NCBI GenBank assembly: GCA_037783545.1
Contig: JBBELK010000060.1
Location: 3,224,001 to 3,288,000, forward strand
Source of the DNA: Henricia sp. BOLD:AAB3569
Lineage: Eukaryota; Echinodermata; Asteroidea; Spinulosida; Echinasteridae
Direction of reading: 5' to 3'
Length of the DNA: 64,000 nucleotides
The position numbers and the translations under genes are program-made. The notes beneath the pieces are model-generated. The model ran no database searches. It saw only the letters and a list, made by a program, of their open reading frames with translations, and was not told where the DNA came from. This document shows, piece after piece, positions 38,695 to 48,719 of the stretch; position 1 is the stretch's first letter; every line of letters begins with the position of its first letter.

Positions 38695-39160
38695 ATTCCT
38701 TGGATATTTGAATGAGAATCTGACAAAATTTCTGTCGCTGCTTTCATAACGAAATAGGGCGAATTTCAGCAGGTGCTCGGACGTACGAGTAGAGGAGTGC
38801 GTTAAAGAGGCATGTTGCAAGAAGATGGACGACACTGATTTTATGGCAGAGTAATATCTTTAAATATAGACAAACTAATTTGAAAAATACTTAGGTAATA
38901 TTTCCTACAAACTTAAATCCCTGCAAACAAGAATACGACCAATTCAATAAATTCGCACAAAAATGGAAATATTGTGAAGAAAACTATTACATGGAGTTCA
39001 CACATTCTTATACACCTTGTATATAGCATATTTTCAAAACATTTTCCGAGTTCAGTTCGTGAAAGACTTCGATAAAATGACAACACTTTTTGCATTCAGA
39101 AAAAAAGCAAGTGACGGCAAAGACATGCTAAAGCACTTTTCGACTTGCAATCATGATCTA
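38695..39160. other. Right flank of the array, no gene seen
   Basis: Unique sequence begins after GGCATTTGCACAC at the last unit. No tRNA, protein motif or inverted repeat was recognised. Short open frames here have no family features. Confidence 0.6.
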
Positions 39161-39167
39161 TACACAT

Positions 39168-39450
39168 GCAGCACGATACGTGACAGAGGATACCCGCCCC
39201 CACTACCCCGGCCACTACCTCCCCCACCACCCCACCCCCCTCCCCCCTCTCCCCCCCCCCCCCCCCCCTCCCCCCGCCCCTCCCCCCGCCCCGTCTATCG
39301 TTCCCCCATTGTGTTTCAAACATCCAAGGAACTTTAATATACCCAGCACGATATGTGTCACAGGGACTCCCCATAACATCCAATATATAAGACCGAGTGA
39401 CTGCCCTCCATTGTTCCCTATTGTGTGTAAAACATCAAAAGAATTTCCAT
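39168..39450. repeat. Two copies of an AGCACGATA-type repeat around a C-rich tract
   Basis: Copy A starts at 39,168 with GCAGCACGATACGTGACAG and copy B near 39,345 with CAGCACGATATGTG. Each is followed further on by a segment like ATTGTTCCCTATTGTGT and by CAAACATCCAAGG or a similar sequence. A third copy is at 40,175 and a partial one near 54,017. Copy A has been expanded by a C-rich low-complexity tract at 39,194-39,293. Confidence 0.65.
39194..39293. repeat. C-rich low-complexity tract
   Basis: About 100 bp of almost pure C with some T, A and G. The - strand carries long G runs and could form quadruplexes. Open frames here are proline- or glycine-rich artefacts. Confidence 0.9.
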
Positions 39451-39860
39451 ACCAAATTGTATACTCTACAATGTACTTAAAAACGGCTGCCGATCATGTG
39501 CGGTAAAAAGGCGTGAGACGGACAAAAACTAACCATATACCGACTTGACATCAAGTCTAGGCAATTTTAAAAAGACCTGAATGGTAAACAAATACATTTA
39601 GACTGATTCTTTTCATTGTCATGTAAATAATTATTACACATAGCCTACACACACTAAGAAAAATGACAGGTATTTTGGTTTGAGGTTAAAAGAATGTATC
39701 CCGTTTTCTTTTAAAATATCTTGGGCTACGTCACCTGGGGAATTAAGACCCTACTGGAAAGAGAAGAAAAACAGAGTACAAACCAAAGATGATATAGCGC
39801 CGTACGTAGGCCTATGCGCAAGATAGACCACTCGTGCGAAAACAATTCAATGAGGTGAAG
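39451..39860. other. Intergenic, nothing recognised
   Basis: Mixed-composition sequence without a credible frame, tRNA motif or clear inverted repeat. One copy of the palindrome TAGGCCTA lies at 39,807. Confidence 0.5.
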
Positions 39861-39864
39861 TACG

Positions 39865-39982
39865 AAAAGGCGCCATTCGAGCAAGCAAACTAGACGCGTC
39901 TCGTGTCTGTATTACATGCCGCGAGAGGCATGTCAAACAGGTACGAGTCGCGTCTAGTTTACTTACTCAAGTGGCGCCTTTT
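39865..39982. mobile_element. 118-bp foldback element
   Basis: Arms of about 34 bp (39,865-39,898 and 39,949-39,982) are inverted copies with about five mismatches. Both contain GGCGCC and CTAGACGCG. The centre holds a second perfect stem, ACATGCC/GGCATGT, so the whole piece can fold into a long hairpin. It resembles a MITE or a decayed foldback transposon; the family is unknown. Confidence 0.65.
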
Positions 39983-40087
39983 ATAGACAATCAAAAACAT
40001 TGCAACTACAACATTGCATTACGGGATATTTCTTTGACTAATGTTGCATCACATCTTTGGCATGAATATATAAGTTTACATTGGCAA

Positions 40088-40148
40088 CCCCCCCCCCCCC
40101 CCGCCCCCCCCCCCCCCCCCCCCAACACCCCCCCCCCCCCCTCCCCCC
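40088..40148. repeat. Second C-rich tract
   Basis: About 60 bp of near-pure C, adjacent to another copy of the AGCACAATATGTG repeat. The association of this repeat family with C tracts recurs from 39.2 kb. Confidence 0.9.
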
Positions 40149-40174
40149 AAAGGGCGAATATACTCATAATTATG

Positions 40175-40329
40175 CAGCACAATATGTGACAGAGGGTCCC
40201 CCTCCCTCCTCCCCCTCCCCCAATTCCATTGTTCCCCTATTGTGTCTCAAACATGCAAGGAGTTTCACAGGAATTCCTTTTAGGTTTTAGGGGCAGCAGG
40301 GATGAGTCCCTGTGTCACATATAGTGCTG
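40175..40329. mobile_element. 155-bp element with inverted ends
   Basis: The left end CAGCACAATATGTGACAGAG and the right end (CTGTGTCACATATAGTGCTG on +) are inverted copies of about 20 bp. Inside is the ATTGTTCCCCTATTGTGT segment shared with the 39.2-kb copies. This looks like a complete member of a small non-autonomous family. No clear target duplication was seen. Confidence 0.6.
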
Positions 40330-41140
40330 GGTAAACTATACATGCACTCTTGCTCGTGCGCCGAAGAGTATGTGTGGGTGTTAACACAAGTGCACAACGC
40401 GAACGCAGCCCAAATGCCAGTCATTCTGACAGGTATACCTGTCCTTTTGGAATTATCTTTCATCTTGTGACAGGTAATTAACATAAATTAACCTACAATT
40501 AACATACGCAATTAACTTAAACTTTAGGCATAAATTGAGCATGGTACAGCAGGTACATAGACTAGTAAAGTGTGACGTCGTTGCTTGGGTAACTGCATGG
40601 ATCTAAACAAACGCTGGTAATCTAAAATGTCAATTGATAAAGCGCAGGGAAACAGTTTGCTGGTTTTAGTAACCTTGGCAACACAAAGGGCGACGTTTTC
40701 ACTTAAGTGCTTTATTGGTATCCTCGTTGCACTCGCGCATTCGTATAAAATTACCAACATGTGGGCCAACATGGTCTGCGCTTTTAATACCAAATACACG
40801 TTTCGCTTGCTCTGCAGCGATCAAATTTCAAAAATATCAAAGTGCGTATACACTTCGCAAATGATGCCGCGGTTTCTTTGCTACAAAGCGGCCCTCGAGG
40901 TCGTCCATAACAACAAAAGAGTGAATGTTCTTTGCCCTGAACAGAGACTATACGCGGCCTAAATATTGGGTCTAAGACTATTTTATCACCATACCGTCAG
41001 AAGTATAGTGATGACTACTCACACATCACTTCAATAGGTAAATGAAAATCTACATATTATGTATGCACAGTTTTGCACATTAGTGTCATTACGACCACAA
41101 GAGGCAAACCCTAGTATACTAACTGAAATTCCAGTGTATC
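40330..41140. other. Intergenic, nothing recognised
   Basis: An open frame at 40,627-40,962 (111 residues) shows no family motif. An opposing frame overlaps it, so neither is called as a gene. Confidence 0.45.
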
Positions 41141-41141
41141 G

Positions 41142-41544
41142 GCATTAGTTACTTTTAGGACCACGTTCCACTTAAGAGAATGACACTTTTCTTTTGATTT
41201 ACTTTCATACATGTAATAATGCTCCTAACTTCCTTTTAAATAATTACGAGGTTAGCCTAATTCAATATGGTGTTGTATATATGCTCAGCGTGCCGAGAAA
41301 GGTAATTTCTGATTGGCTGAAAAAACTGCAGGCTAATGTCCTGGCCTCTGATTGGTCAATGAGTGTGTTCACATCATTGAACTGCAGCAGGCCAAACACC
41401 AGTCAAATTCGGGCTAAAGAAGCCGACAGAACAAAACGTTTTCTCCATTATAAGAGTATCGTCCAAACGTGAGAAAACAGTCGATTTGTGTCATGAAATG
41501 TATTTTAGTTTTACAAAAAGAGGTGTCCTAAAAGTAACCAATGC
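41142..41544. mobile_element. Possible 403-bp inverted-repeat element
   Basis: GCATTAGTTACTTTTAGGAC near 41,143 faces its inverted copy near 41,525-41,544, with one mismatch in about 20. The sequence between is not repeated elsewhere in the window. The call rests on the ends alone. Confidence 0.4.
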
Positions 41545-41822
41545 TAGGGTACCTTCAAACACGAATTGCTTCCCAACCTCGTTCAATCAAACAACTCATA
41601 TTTTCCAATAATAATAAATTCTCCTGAGTCTCTATAATGACACATTGTTCCGCCTCAAGATATCCCTCTCGCGTCCCTCGTCCGGAGGATGCGCAAGGCA
41701 GCATCTTTCTTCCCAGATGCCTCTACATGCATCCGCCTGCCTCCAATGCAGTGGGTCCTCCCGGTACATTAAGAAACCGCCACACAATGAGTTGCACACA
41801 ACGCAGGGTTTAATAGAATGGT

Positions 41823-41897
41823 TCAATTTAAGATGTCGTGACCGAAGCCAAGTGACGGTTGTCGGCGATACCACCAGGCCAACATTATGCCTCCTAC
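41823..41897 (-). CDS. Tetraspanin exon d: end of TM4, tail and stop
   Basis: 24 codons and TGA. The acceptor is TTTATGTTGCAG. VGGIMLAWWYRRQ completes TM4 and gives the basic cytoplasmic edge; a short tail ending in HDILN follows. Confidence 0.78.
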   Translation of the reverse strand, partial: VGGIMLAWWYRRQPSLGFGHDILN

Positions 41898-44800
41898 CTG
41901 CAACATAAACAAGCAAGTGAAAATAAGATACCAGAATTAAAGCTCATATATAAGACTTCCACTGTCCCAAAATATCAATCAATCATTTGACCGAAAACAA
42001 ACTTACTCAAATGGAAGAAGATAGAAGAAGTGGTTTATAATGTCCAATGCAATGATTCCACCCGATATATCTTTTTGTATGTCAAATCAATAATGTACAA
42101 ATAGTTTCCCTCGCATCCACATCGGACTATTCTCTCCACAAACGAAATAAGCCAAATGTCCACAAGAAAAACAAAACAAACAACCGAATAAAAACGACAT
42201 TATCGAATACATTCCCGCCAAAACAGTGCTTTCCTTTAAAAATGAATTCCCGAGATGACCGATCAAAAAACAAACTCCCAAATCCCCTGTGCCGCAACTC
42301 CTGGGATGCAACTCAATCAAGCTTTTGAATTGCCTGCAGGTGAGCAGGAAATTTCATTTCTCATCTATTCAAGATGAGTAATCCATCCTGCGGCAAAATA
42401 AAAGCCAATCGCAAATAATAAATTGAGCCCGCTGGTGGCGCTTGCTCGGAAATAATTTAGATTGGGTACAGCATATGCTTTGGCGGGAATCCGGCGTGCA
42501 CGTTTGTTTAGTCCTCTAAAACAACATGGATTTTCCTTTCTTGGTTTAATAGAGCCACGAAATCGGATGGAGTTTGTTTTGAAAAAGCGAAGCAAAAGAT
42601 TTTAAAAGTAATTCTGTCCGAGTCGGGCATCATTTTGTGAGATATAAGACAAACCGACATTGATATAAGATATGACACAATAGTCCAAAAGTAGAATATA
42701 GGATGATTTTCGGAATTATTTTGGAACACTTTTTTTCGTCCCGAAGCTTATATGGCTGGTCTCGCATTAGCTTCTGTGTATAGTGACAGCTTGAATTGCC
42801 TAAACTGTGGCTAAGTTATACGCACATTTCCTGTTCTTACCGGTATTCGTTTTAAAAATCATGGTGATATGCATTTTTTATAATAAAGTTACATTTTGAA
42901 ATGTAACATGACTTCACTTCCTGCATATAGATAAAGGAGAGATGGCCTATCTCTTCACGATAGGCCATCAGTGTAGCTAAATTGGTCGGCATGGATTTTC
43001 CCCACTGCATTGTTCGAAAAAGAGTGGCAAGTACGAGATCGTTGTGATACTCCGACGGGATGCCCAGATAGCTCAGTTGGTAGAGCAGTGGGCCATGTTT
43101 GCCAAGGACCTGGGTTCGAATCCCAGTCAAGCATTACAATTTTCTCGTGTTTCTTAATTCATCTCTAACAAAATATTGTTAGAATAAATACAGGATTTCA
43201 AATTGTCATAAAAAACGAGGGTCTCTGTGCTATCTTATGTGATACAATTTGCAAATGAAAAGACGAGTAACGTAATAGAATGGCTCAGCATCTGAAACGA
43301 GGCTGCCAGAGCTGATTTGAAATTTGTCAATCGGATTTACAATTTCCACATTGAATACATTGTAGCCGTATGAAGTCTAATTATTCACAGTGTCCAAAGC
43401 GATTTCCCTTAATAAAACAAATACTCTAAACTTTATTACCACGTGATGAAGGACTTTTTGTATCATATCACAGACTCCCAGGCCGTATCCGAATTATATG
43501 ACCACATTAAATTGCACATGAGTCAATAGACGTATAGGTAGACGGCTCGATTCCTTTCCAAAGACGCGTGTGCAATTTAAAGATAGACGCAGCCACAGAA
43601 TTCGGACACCACCGTAATCTGTGTTCATGCTTCGTTCCCTTTTCATAATATTATCGTGTCGATGGATCTGCTCCGTCTTGGTGCAACCTTGAGTTTAATT
43701 TAATAGACAACGATTCCAGGACGGTCGAGTACTAAAAGAAGTTAATCAAATTAGTTTTTCCATGGGGAAAATCATGATTTTTGTTTTCGGGAAAAAAACC
43801 CATAATTTGCAAAAATGTAAAGACAGGAGAGGTATGGGTGAAAAGTATTTCTTGAATTAAAGCATCACGTTTGAGTTTATACTGTGAATCTTCAAACAAA
43901 CGATCCATTTATTTAGCCTTGTTTGTGAAGTAAATAGGACTAAATCATCACACACCCTCTGGAATTACGATCGCGCATGCGTAAACACGGCCACCATGGT
44001 CTGAGTGCTGTCCCAAAGAAATTACGCGCCGTTGGTTTTGCGGTGAACTCCTTTTTTATGAAGCTTGCTTAGGATCGATTTTAGGGCTTGCCTTGGGTGT
44101 TTTCCTGTTCCAGATTGTTGGAATTCGACACTTGTTAAAATCATCGATCTATTTTAGTATAGCCTGCTCACTGTGGTTGTCCGCGATATTTTGTGACGCA
44201 CCACATAGACCGTATTAAATAGCTGCCATCTTGTGGGGCAAAGTTTGGTATTTAAATTGGTCAACAATGTACAAGCACAAAATGTGCAACCATGCATCTT
44301 CAACGAACAAAGAAGCTGCCCCACAAAATAGCAGCTATTCAATACGATCTGTTGGTAAAGGCTTTTCTAAACACGGATTGGTTCGTATCTGTATATTCAT
44401 ACTGACTTATTGCTTATTTAAATGGATTCAGTTGAAATTCCATTGGTTTGGGATTCAGGAGGAAAGTAACCAACTACCAACTATTGCATTCTGTACTTGC
44501 CTGTAAGAATCCGAAAAGTAGCCCCACCCCTCCAGTACACCGAACTGCTTGTTTGAATTGGTAGTCGAGTGCATAGATGCAAAAGTTACACGTAGTGCAG
44601 TTGTGAAGACTGCTGCAGCATGTTAGCTGGATACAAAACGACGGAACGTTAACAAGAAATACAGTAAGAAAGCAACCTGTATTAATATAAAGGGACTTCG
44701 GCGTTTTTACGTGTCACTTTGGAAGTTGGCCTCAGAGGTCAATTAATAATTGCCCCGGACCAAAAATTACACGCGAACGCATGGGGAACAACCGTGGAAG

Positions 44801-46378
44801 GTTCCTGTTCTCTCAAAGCTCGAGTACAAATGGGTGCACGTCTTGTCGTGAGTGCCAACCAGTGCTACTCACAAAAAGATAAAATGGAAAGTGGAAGTAA
44901 AAATAAGGGACTTGTCATGTATGTGTGCGCAAAACGATGTGCAGGGAGCAAAATCAAAACTCCGAAGTCGCTCTATTATCTCACTGCAGCACAACCTCAA
45001 ACGCAAGTATATATGGGAGGCTCTAAAGTTAGACCCTGTCTTGAATTCCCTGGATTTTTTGTACCTAACATTAATCACCCTATGCTTTAAAAGGTCGGAG
45101 ACTTTAAACGATTCTGCATACACACAATGGCTTACTGATACGGTGTTTGATACTTTCTAGATTCTATAGAAAAAGCAATTATGTAGAGTGATCCCCCGGT
45201 AGTCACATGGGATTTCCAAGATACAAGCCAAATCCCATGGTGAATAATGCCGATCATATTCGTCAAAATGCTGCTGTTTTCGTGTCATCTTCGTGTATTA
45301 TCCTTTCCATCTCGAGTAACATCTATAGGCCTATCTTTCACACATACTGTACCTGTTGTTCTTCGCAGCATGTGTAATTAACATGGCTCTCATCCAAGCC
45401 ACAACAGTGGAATTTATTCTGGACATCTTGTATAGTAACGTTGCTGGCCTCTTCCCAGCCGCTTAGTAGGACATCGGTTCTCCGAGCTTTGTTGAATGCG
45501 GTTAGGCAGGCTATGGCGACACATAACTGGATGAAGCACGTGACACACATGAAAACTAGGTACTGGACCATAGACACAGCTGGCTAAGGAAAAGATCGAT
45601 ATGTTATGCACATGTACATGCATGTAGTAAAAAGCGCTATTCCATAGGACCTATGCCAATGTGGGCGCCGCCATTTTGGCTTAACGCCATATGGCTGTAA
45701 AAAAAGGCAACACCAACGCTACCGTTTTTAGAGTTCAAATTCTAGTTTTCTAGATCTAGCTCTATGTTTATACAGTTACGGTTTACGTTTTGTGAATATG
45801 TTTTTCACTATGCAAGCAATTCGCTATCTAGTCGAGATTTCACATCCCGATGTTGAGTTTTAATTACTTCTAGGTCCTTCACGTGCACCACTTTTAGCAT
45901 TTGAACATTTTGAACGCAATCCAATTCAGTGCCCAAATGCTATGCCAAATGCTTAGCATTAATCGTAAAACACATTCCTAAACACTTAAAGTGGGCACAA
46001 TGATCCTCATCGCCATCGGGGTTCTAACCTGAGGCATTTGACAAACTGGGCAGGTGCTCTACCAGCTAAGCTATGAAACACAGTGGCACACTTCCTCGGG
46101 TTTTGAACAGTATAACGAATATAAAATTTAGTGATGCCTATATAATCACCACAGAAATGTGATAATCTTAATGTGTATTTTGAAAACAATCCTAACATTT
46201 CAAGGGATACAAAAAACACGAGGGCTTGATTGGCCATGACGACTCCCACGATGCCAAGAATTGCCAGGAGAAGCAAGAAGAGTCCTGTGGCAGCAAAGCC
46301 TCCCACCACCGGTGTGGTGAGGAGTGGGGTTGCTTGCATTGCTACTGCACTGATGCTTATCAAGATAATCCCCAAAAC
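41823..46378 (-). CDS. TSPAN13/31: Tetraspanin, TSPAN13/31-like, four exons found
   Basis: Tetraspanins are four-pass membrane proteins that organise membrane microdomains. Four - strand exons join in phase 0: 46378-46211, 45562-45353, 44626-44501 and 41897-41823. They encode 192 residues and a stop. The order is the end of TM1 and TM2 (exon a), TM3 followed by the large loop with the CCG motif in FHCCGLDES (exon b), further loop cysteines in NCTTCNFC and the first half of TM4 in GGVGLLFGFLQ (exon c), then VGGIMLAWWYRRQ and a short tail (exon d). The motif RRTDV after TM3 and the compact loop match the TSPAN13/31 group, which is about 205-210 residues long. The missing first exon should therefore encode about 20 residues. 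I did not find it upstream; it may lie to the right or outside the window. Confidence 0.85.
41898..44205 (-). other. Left part of the large tetraspanin intron
   Basis: The 2.6-kb intron between exons c and d holds no credible coding exon that I can see. It contains a tRNA-like relic at 43,062 and an inverted-repeat element at 44,206. Short open frames near 42.1-42.7 kb lack motifs. Confidence 0.55.
43062..43136 (+). pseudogene. tRNA-like sequence (SINE head or tRNA relic)
   Basis: It has a good A box (TAGCTCAGTTGGTAGAGC) and B box (GGGTTCGAATCCC), and the T stem CTGGG/CCCAG pairs. The acceptor and anticodon stems do not pair well and U33 is absent. It is therefore a tRNA-derived relic, perhaps the head of a SINE, and not a working tRNA. 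Confidence 0.7.
44206..44351. mobile_element. 146-bp inverted-repeat element in the intron
   Basis: Arms of 35 bp at 44,206-44,240 and 44,317-44,351 are inverted copies with about five mismatches, sharing CGTATT-AATAGCTG and TTGTGGGGCA. The layout is MITE-like. No transposase or clear target duplication was seen. Confidence 0.65.
44501..44626 (-). CDS. Tetraspanin exon c: loop cysteines and start of TM4
   Basis: 42 codons. The acceptor is TTTTGTATCCAG. The exon ends CAG|GCAAGT, a good match to the GC-AG donor consensus. The cysteine pattern and GGVGLLFGF align with the last loop and TM4 of TSPAN31. Phase 0 on both sides agrees with its neighbours. Confidence 0.78.
45353..45562 (-). CDS. Tetraspanin exon b: TM3 and large loop with CCG
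   Basis: 70 codons. The acceptor is TGGTCCAG and the donor CAACAG|GTACAG. TM3 is the segment from YLVFMC to CLTAF. The conserved CCG triplet that defines the tetraspanin large loop is present, and there are two N-glycosylation motifs (NVT and NYT). Confidence 0.88.
45640..45775. repeat. Dispersed repeat with GCGCCGCCATTTTGG
   Basis: TGTGGGCGCCGCCATTTTGG and the later TCTAGTTTTCTAGATCTA segment are both found again, altered, at 51,360-51,535. It lies in the tetraspanin intron between exons a and b. Confidence 0.6.
46003..46080 (-). pseudogene. tRNA-like relic in a tetraspanin intron
   Basis: On the - strand an A-box-like TAGCTTAGCTGGTAGAGCA is followed by a B-box-like GGTTAGAACCC. The stems are decayed. 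It is probably a SINE fragment. Confidence 0.6.
46211..46378 (-). CDS. Tetraspanin exon a: end of TM1 and TM2
   Basis: 56 codons. The acceptor is a TTTTCTTCCAG tract and the donor is TTTTTT|GTATCC. Two hydrophobic segments flank a short loop, as in the first extracellular loop of small tetraspanins. The reading starts VLGIILISIS. Confidence 0.85.
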
Positions 46379-46399
46379 CTGGAAGAAAAGGGACCAAAC

Positions 46400-47127
46400 A
46401 AATAATGAGGTTAAAATTTACCTTATCATTTCCATTTTTCTGGGGTAACAGGGCAGCAGAACGTATATAATTGATCTGTGCCCAATAGAGTTATAAATTA
46501 AAAACGTGAGCCTTTGTGTCTTGCCAAGATTTGTCTACACTAAAACCAGCGTACTGTTTCCCTGCGCTTTAGCAATGGACGTTTTAGATTACCAGCGAGT
46601 GTTAGACCCAGATACCCTAGAAACGTATACGTCGGCCCTATCGGATTTTCCTTGGGTCACACTTCTTGTTCTGTAATGAGGTACATGTACGAGTTAATTG
46701 CGCTTGTTGAGCACAATGCCTTTTGTTTCTTCAGTATATGCATGTATTTCTTTAAGCGAAGTTTCGCGTTAATACGAAAACATATCACAACGCATTGTTG
46801 TGCTTAGCATGTGATTTGAGTGATTGGAAAGCACACTCAGCGTTATATCGTCTGCTACATTCTTGCGCGTTGATCGTTTGCCCCAGCCAAGTCTCTGTAT
46901 GTTTAGAAATCATGGTAAATTATCAATTTTGGTTTAATTATCAGCATCACTTTCAAAGAAAATTCACTCCTGTTTCTGATTGTGTTATTTCTTCGATCCT
47001 TAAAACGGGATTTTTGGCTGGAAATTGTAAAAATGTAGGGGAATACCAAATTAAAGATATAGGCTGGGTTACAAAATCTCGTATTACAAAATATAAGGTA
47101 AATACACATCACAGAAGATTGCATGTA
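46400..47127. other. Upstream of tetraspanin exon a, no exon found
   Basis: The first tetraspanin exon was expected on this side, but no start with the family's N-terminal pattern was recognised. A 135-codon + strand frame at 46,795-47,202 runs into the Tc1-like element and is not credible. Confidence 0.45.
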
Positions 47128-47346
47128 CAGTGTTATAGTCAGAAGTTTACATACAACTGTGTTAAAACTGGTGTGCTTAAACTTGCGTTGTCACCATTTT
47201 AATAAAGTCGTGATTTTATAGAATTCCCCACGTGCTTGCAGTACTTAAAACATAGCTTGCATACCTTGCAATGGTTCGGGTGGTTATGTTTACCATTTTG
47301 GGTGATAATGGTAGTGTATATGTATGTAAACTTCTGACCTCAACTG
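47128..47346. mobile_element. Non-autonomous Tc1-like element, 219 bp
   Basis: Both ends start CAGT and share TCAGAAGTTTACATACA in inverted orientation, with a 2-bp length difference. The element is flanked by TA on both sides (47,126-47,127 and 47,347-47,348), the Tc1/mariner target duplication. The ends closely resemble those of vertebrate Tc1 elements of the Sleeping Beauty type. No transposase is encoded. A poly(A) signal-like AATAAA inside is incidental. Confidence 0.85.
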
Positions 47347-47349
47347 TAT

Positions 47350-48080
47350 ATCCAATGCACAGGTGAATAAACTTGGCATCTGGTTCGCGTGTAATACAAG
47401 TGCAAGTATCTATTTGTTATAAACATATCTATGTTGGGAATGAATTATCTCCATTGCAAATATAGAATTTGCAATGGAGATATATTATTCAGAATTATAT
47501 TGTTAGTGTAAATGTCTATAATTATTCCAATGCTATTGTTCTTTAATCGAGTTATTACAAGTAAAGATATCTCTCAAAATTATCTCTATATTAAGAAAGG
47601 GGTTATCTAGCCTATGTTACATGACCAAATACTGCTCCGTCACCGGAATAAATATTAAATTTGTTCGCTTTTTTTGTTTTTGGGAAATGGGTTTTGGTAT
47701 AGAATATACGCACAGCCCAAGGATGATCAAGTCATGTCACGCATGCACTATAGGAATACCTGTACCTACGTGATCACGCAGAGTATATGAAAGGTGTGCA
47801 AATGCATGCCTGAGCTAGGTGCCAAATTTTCAGAAGTTATTGAACATATTTCTTTTTCGTGGCTACAGTTAAAGGTATCATGCCCGGATATCCCTGGAAA
47901 TTGTGTACCTTAAAGTAATTTATTAAATAAGTAGCATAAATTAGTACAAATTTAAAGACAGATTACATGATTGGAAAACAGGAACAACAGTATAAACTAA
48001 TTGTTAATTCTTGGGTAGGCTATATGCAAGTTTTACTCCCTGTGCAACTTGCGAAATGTAGGAGCCGACTACCTTTCATG
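47350..48080. other. Intergenic, one short hairpin
   Basis: ATCTCCATTGCAAA and its perfect inverted copy (about 47,448-47,482) form a 14-bp stem with a 7-nt loop. Nothing else was recognised. Confidence 0.55.
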
Positions 48081-48379
48081 GGCAAGACCTAGTAGATACA
48101 CAGCCGTGCTCGTGATCAAGGGGTTATGGGTTCGAGCCCACGTGTGCCAACGTGTTTAAAATTAATTGCCTCCTCATCCCAAACGATATTCGGGGAGCTG
48201 TTAGGAGAATGCCACAATCTAACTGCTGATAGGGTTGTGCGCCTTGGCCAGGCAGCGACTTACATGTAGTTGAAGCGAAATGGTTCTGGTGATTTCCTGA
48301 TGGCAGCGGTAATAATGGCAACAGCGCCATATGATCTATATGAAATGGCGCTATATAAAAATATGCTATTGTTATTATT
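48080..48379 (+). mobile_element. tRNA-derived SINE
   Basis: A B box (GGGTTCGAGCCC, 48,128-48,139) is followed by about 240 bp of body and a tail GCGCTATATAAAAATATG with TTATTATT. That tail type is common in marine invertebrate SINEs. The A box is degenerate and no target duplication was resolved. Confidence 0.65.
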
Positions 48380-48493
48380 CCACTCCTAAATGTACGTAAA
48401 GTAGATCGGCCATTGATGACAGAAGTAAAGATACACTTGCTGAAATACTACGTAGTCAGTGTTTTCTTATTCTGAATAAGAGACAGTGCATAA

Positions 48494-48715
48494 TTTTGCA
48501 CTTGTTGATTGACAGAACGAGATCACTACCGCAGTATTGAACTACGAAGTATACAGCTAAACATTGATCATACGTCTCCTTTGTCCCATTCCTTATCCAC
48601 TTAGCAGGTCAGCACGTAGACCAGAAGGAGTCAGTTTGGGTCAGGTCTTTCAATCATAACGACTCGCTGTATAGGCCTACTTTCTTATTTTGTCAAAGAT
48701 TGCCAGAGGTAATTA
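48494..48715. repeat. Segment with a diverged second copy at 49,891-50,035
   Basis: TTGTTGATTGACAGAA, then TCTTTCAATCA and ACGACTCGCT, then TTTTGTCAAAG, recur in the same order at 49,891-50,035. The identity of the repeat family is unknown. Confidence 0.6.
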
Positions 48716-48719
48716 TTCG

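Noticed and set aside
39096..39383. Glycine-rich and proline-rich frames over the C-rich tract
   Set aside because: They are translations of low-complexity C/G runs in several phases at once.
43062..43136. A functional tRNA gene outside the array
   Set aside because: The A and B boxes are good, but the acceptor and anticodon stems do not pair and U33 is missing.
44719..45090. A 123-codon + strand frame near the tetraspanin gene
   Set aside because: It lies antisense within a tetraspanin intron, shows no motif, and other frames overlap it.
46795..47202. A 135-codon + strand frame
   Set aside because: It ends inside the Tc1-like element and has no family features.
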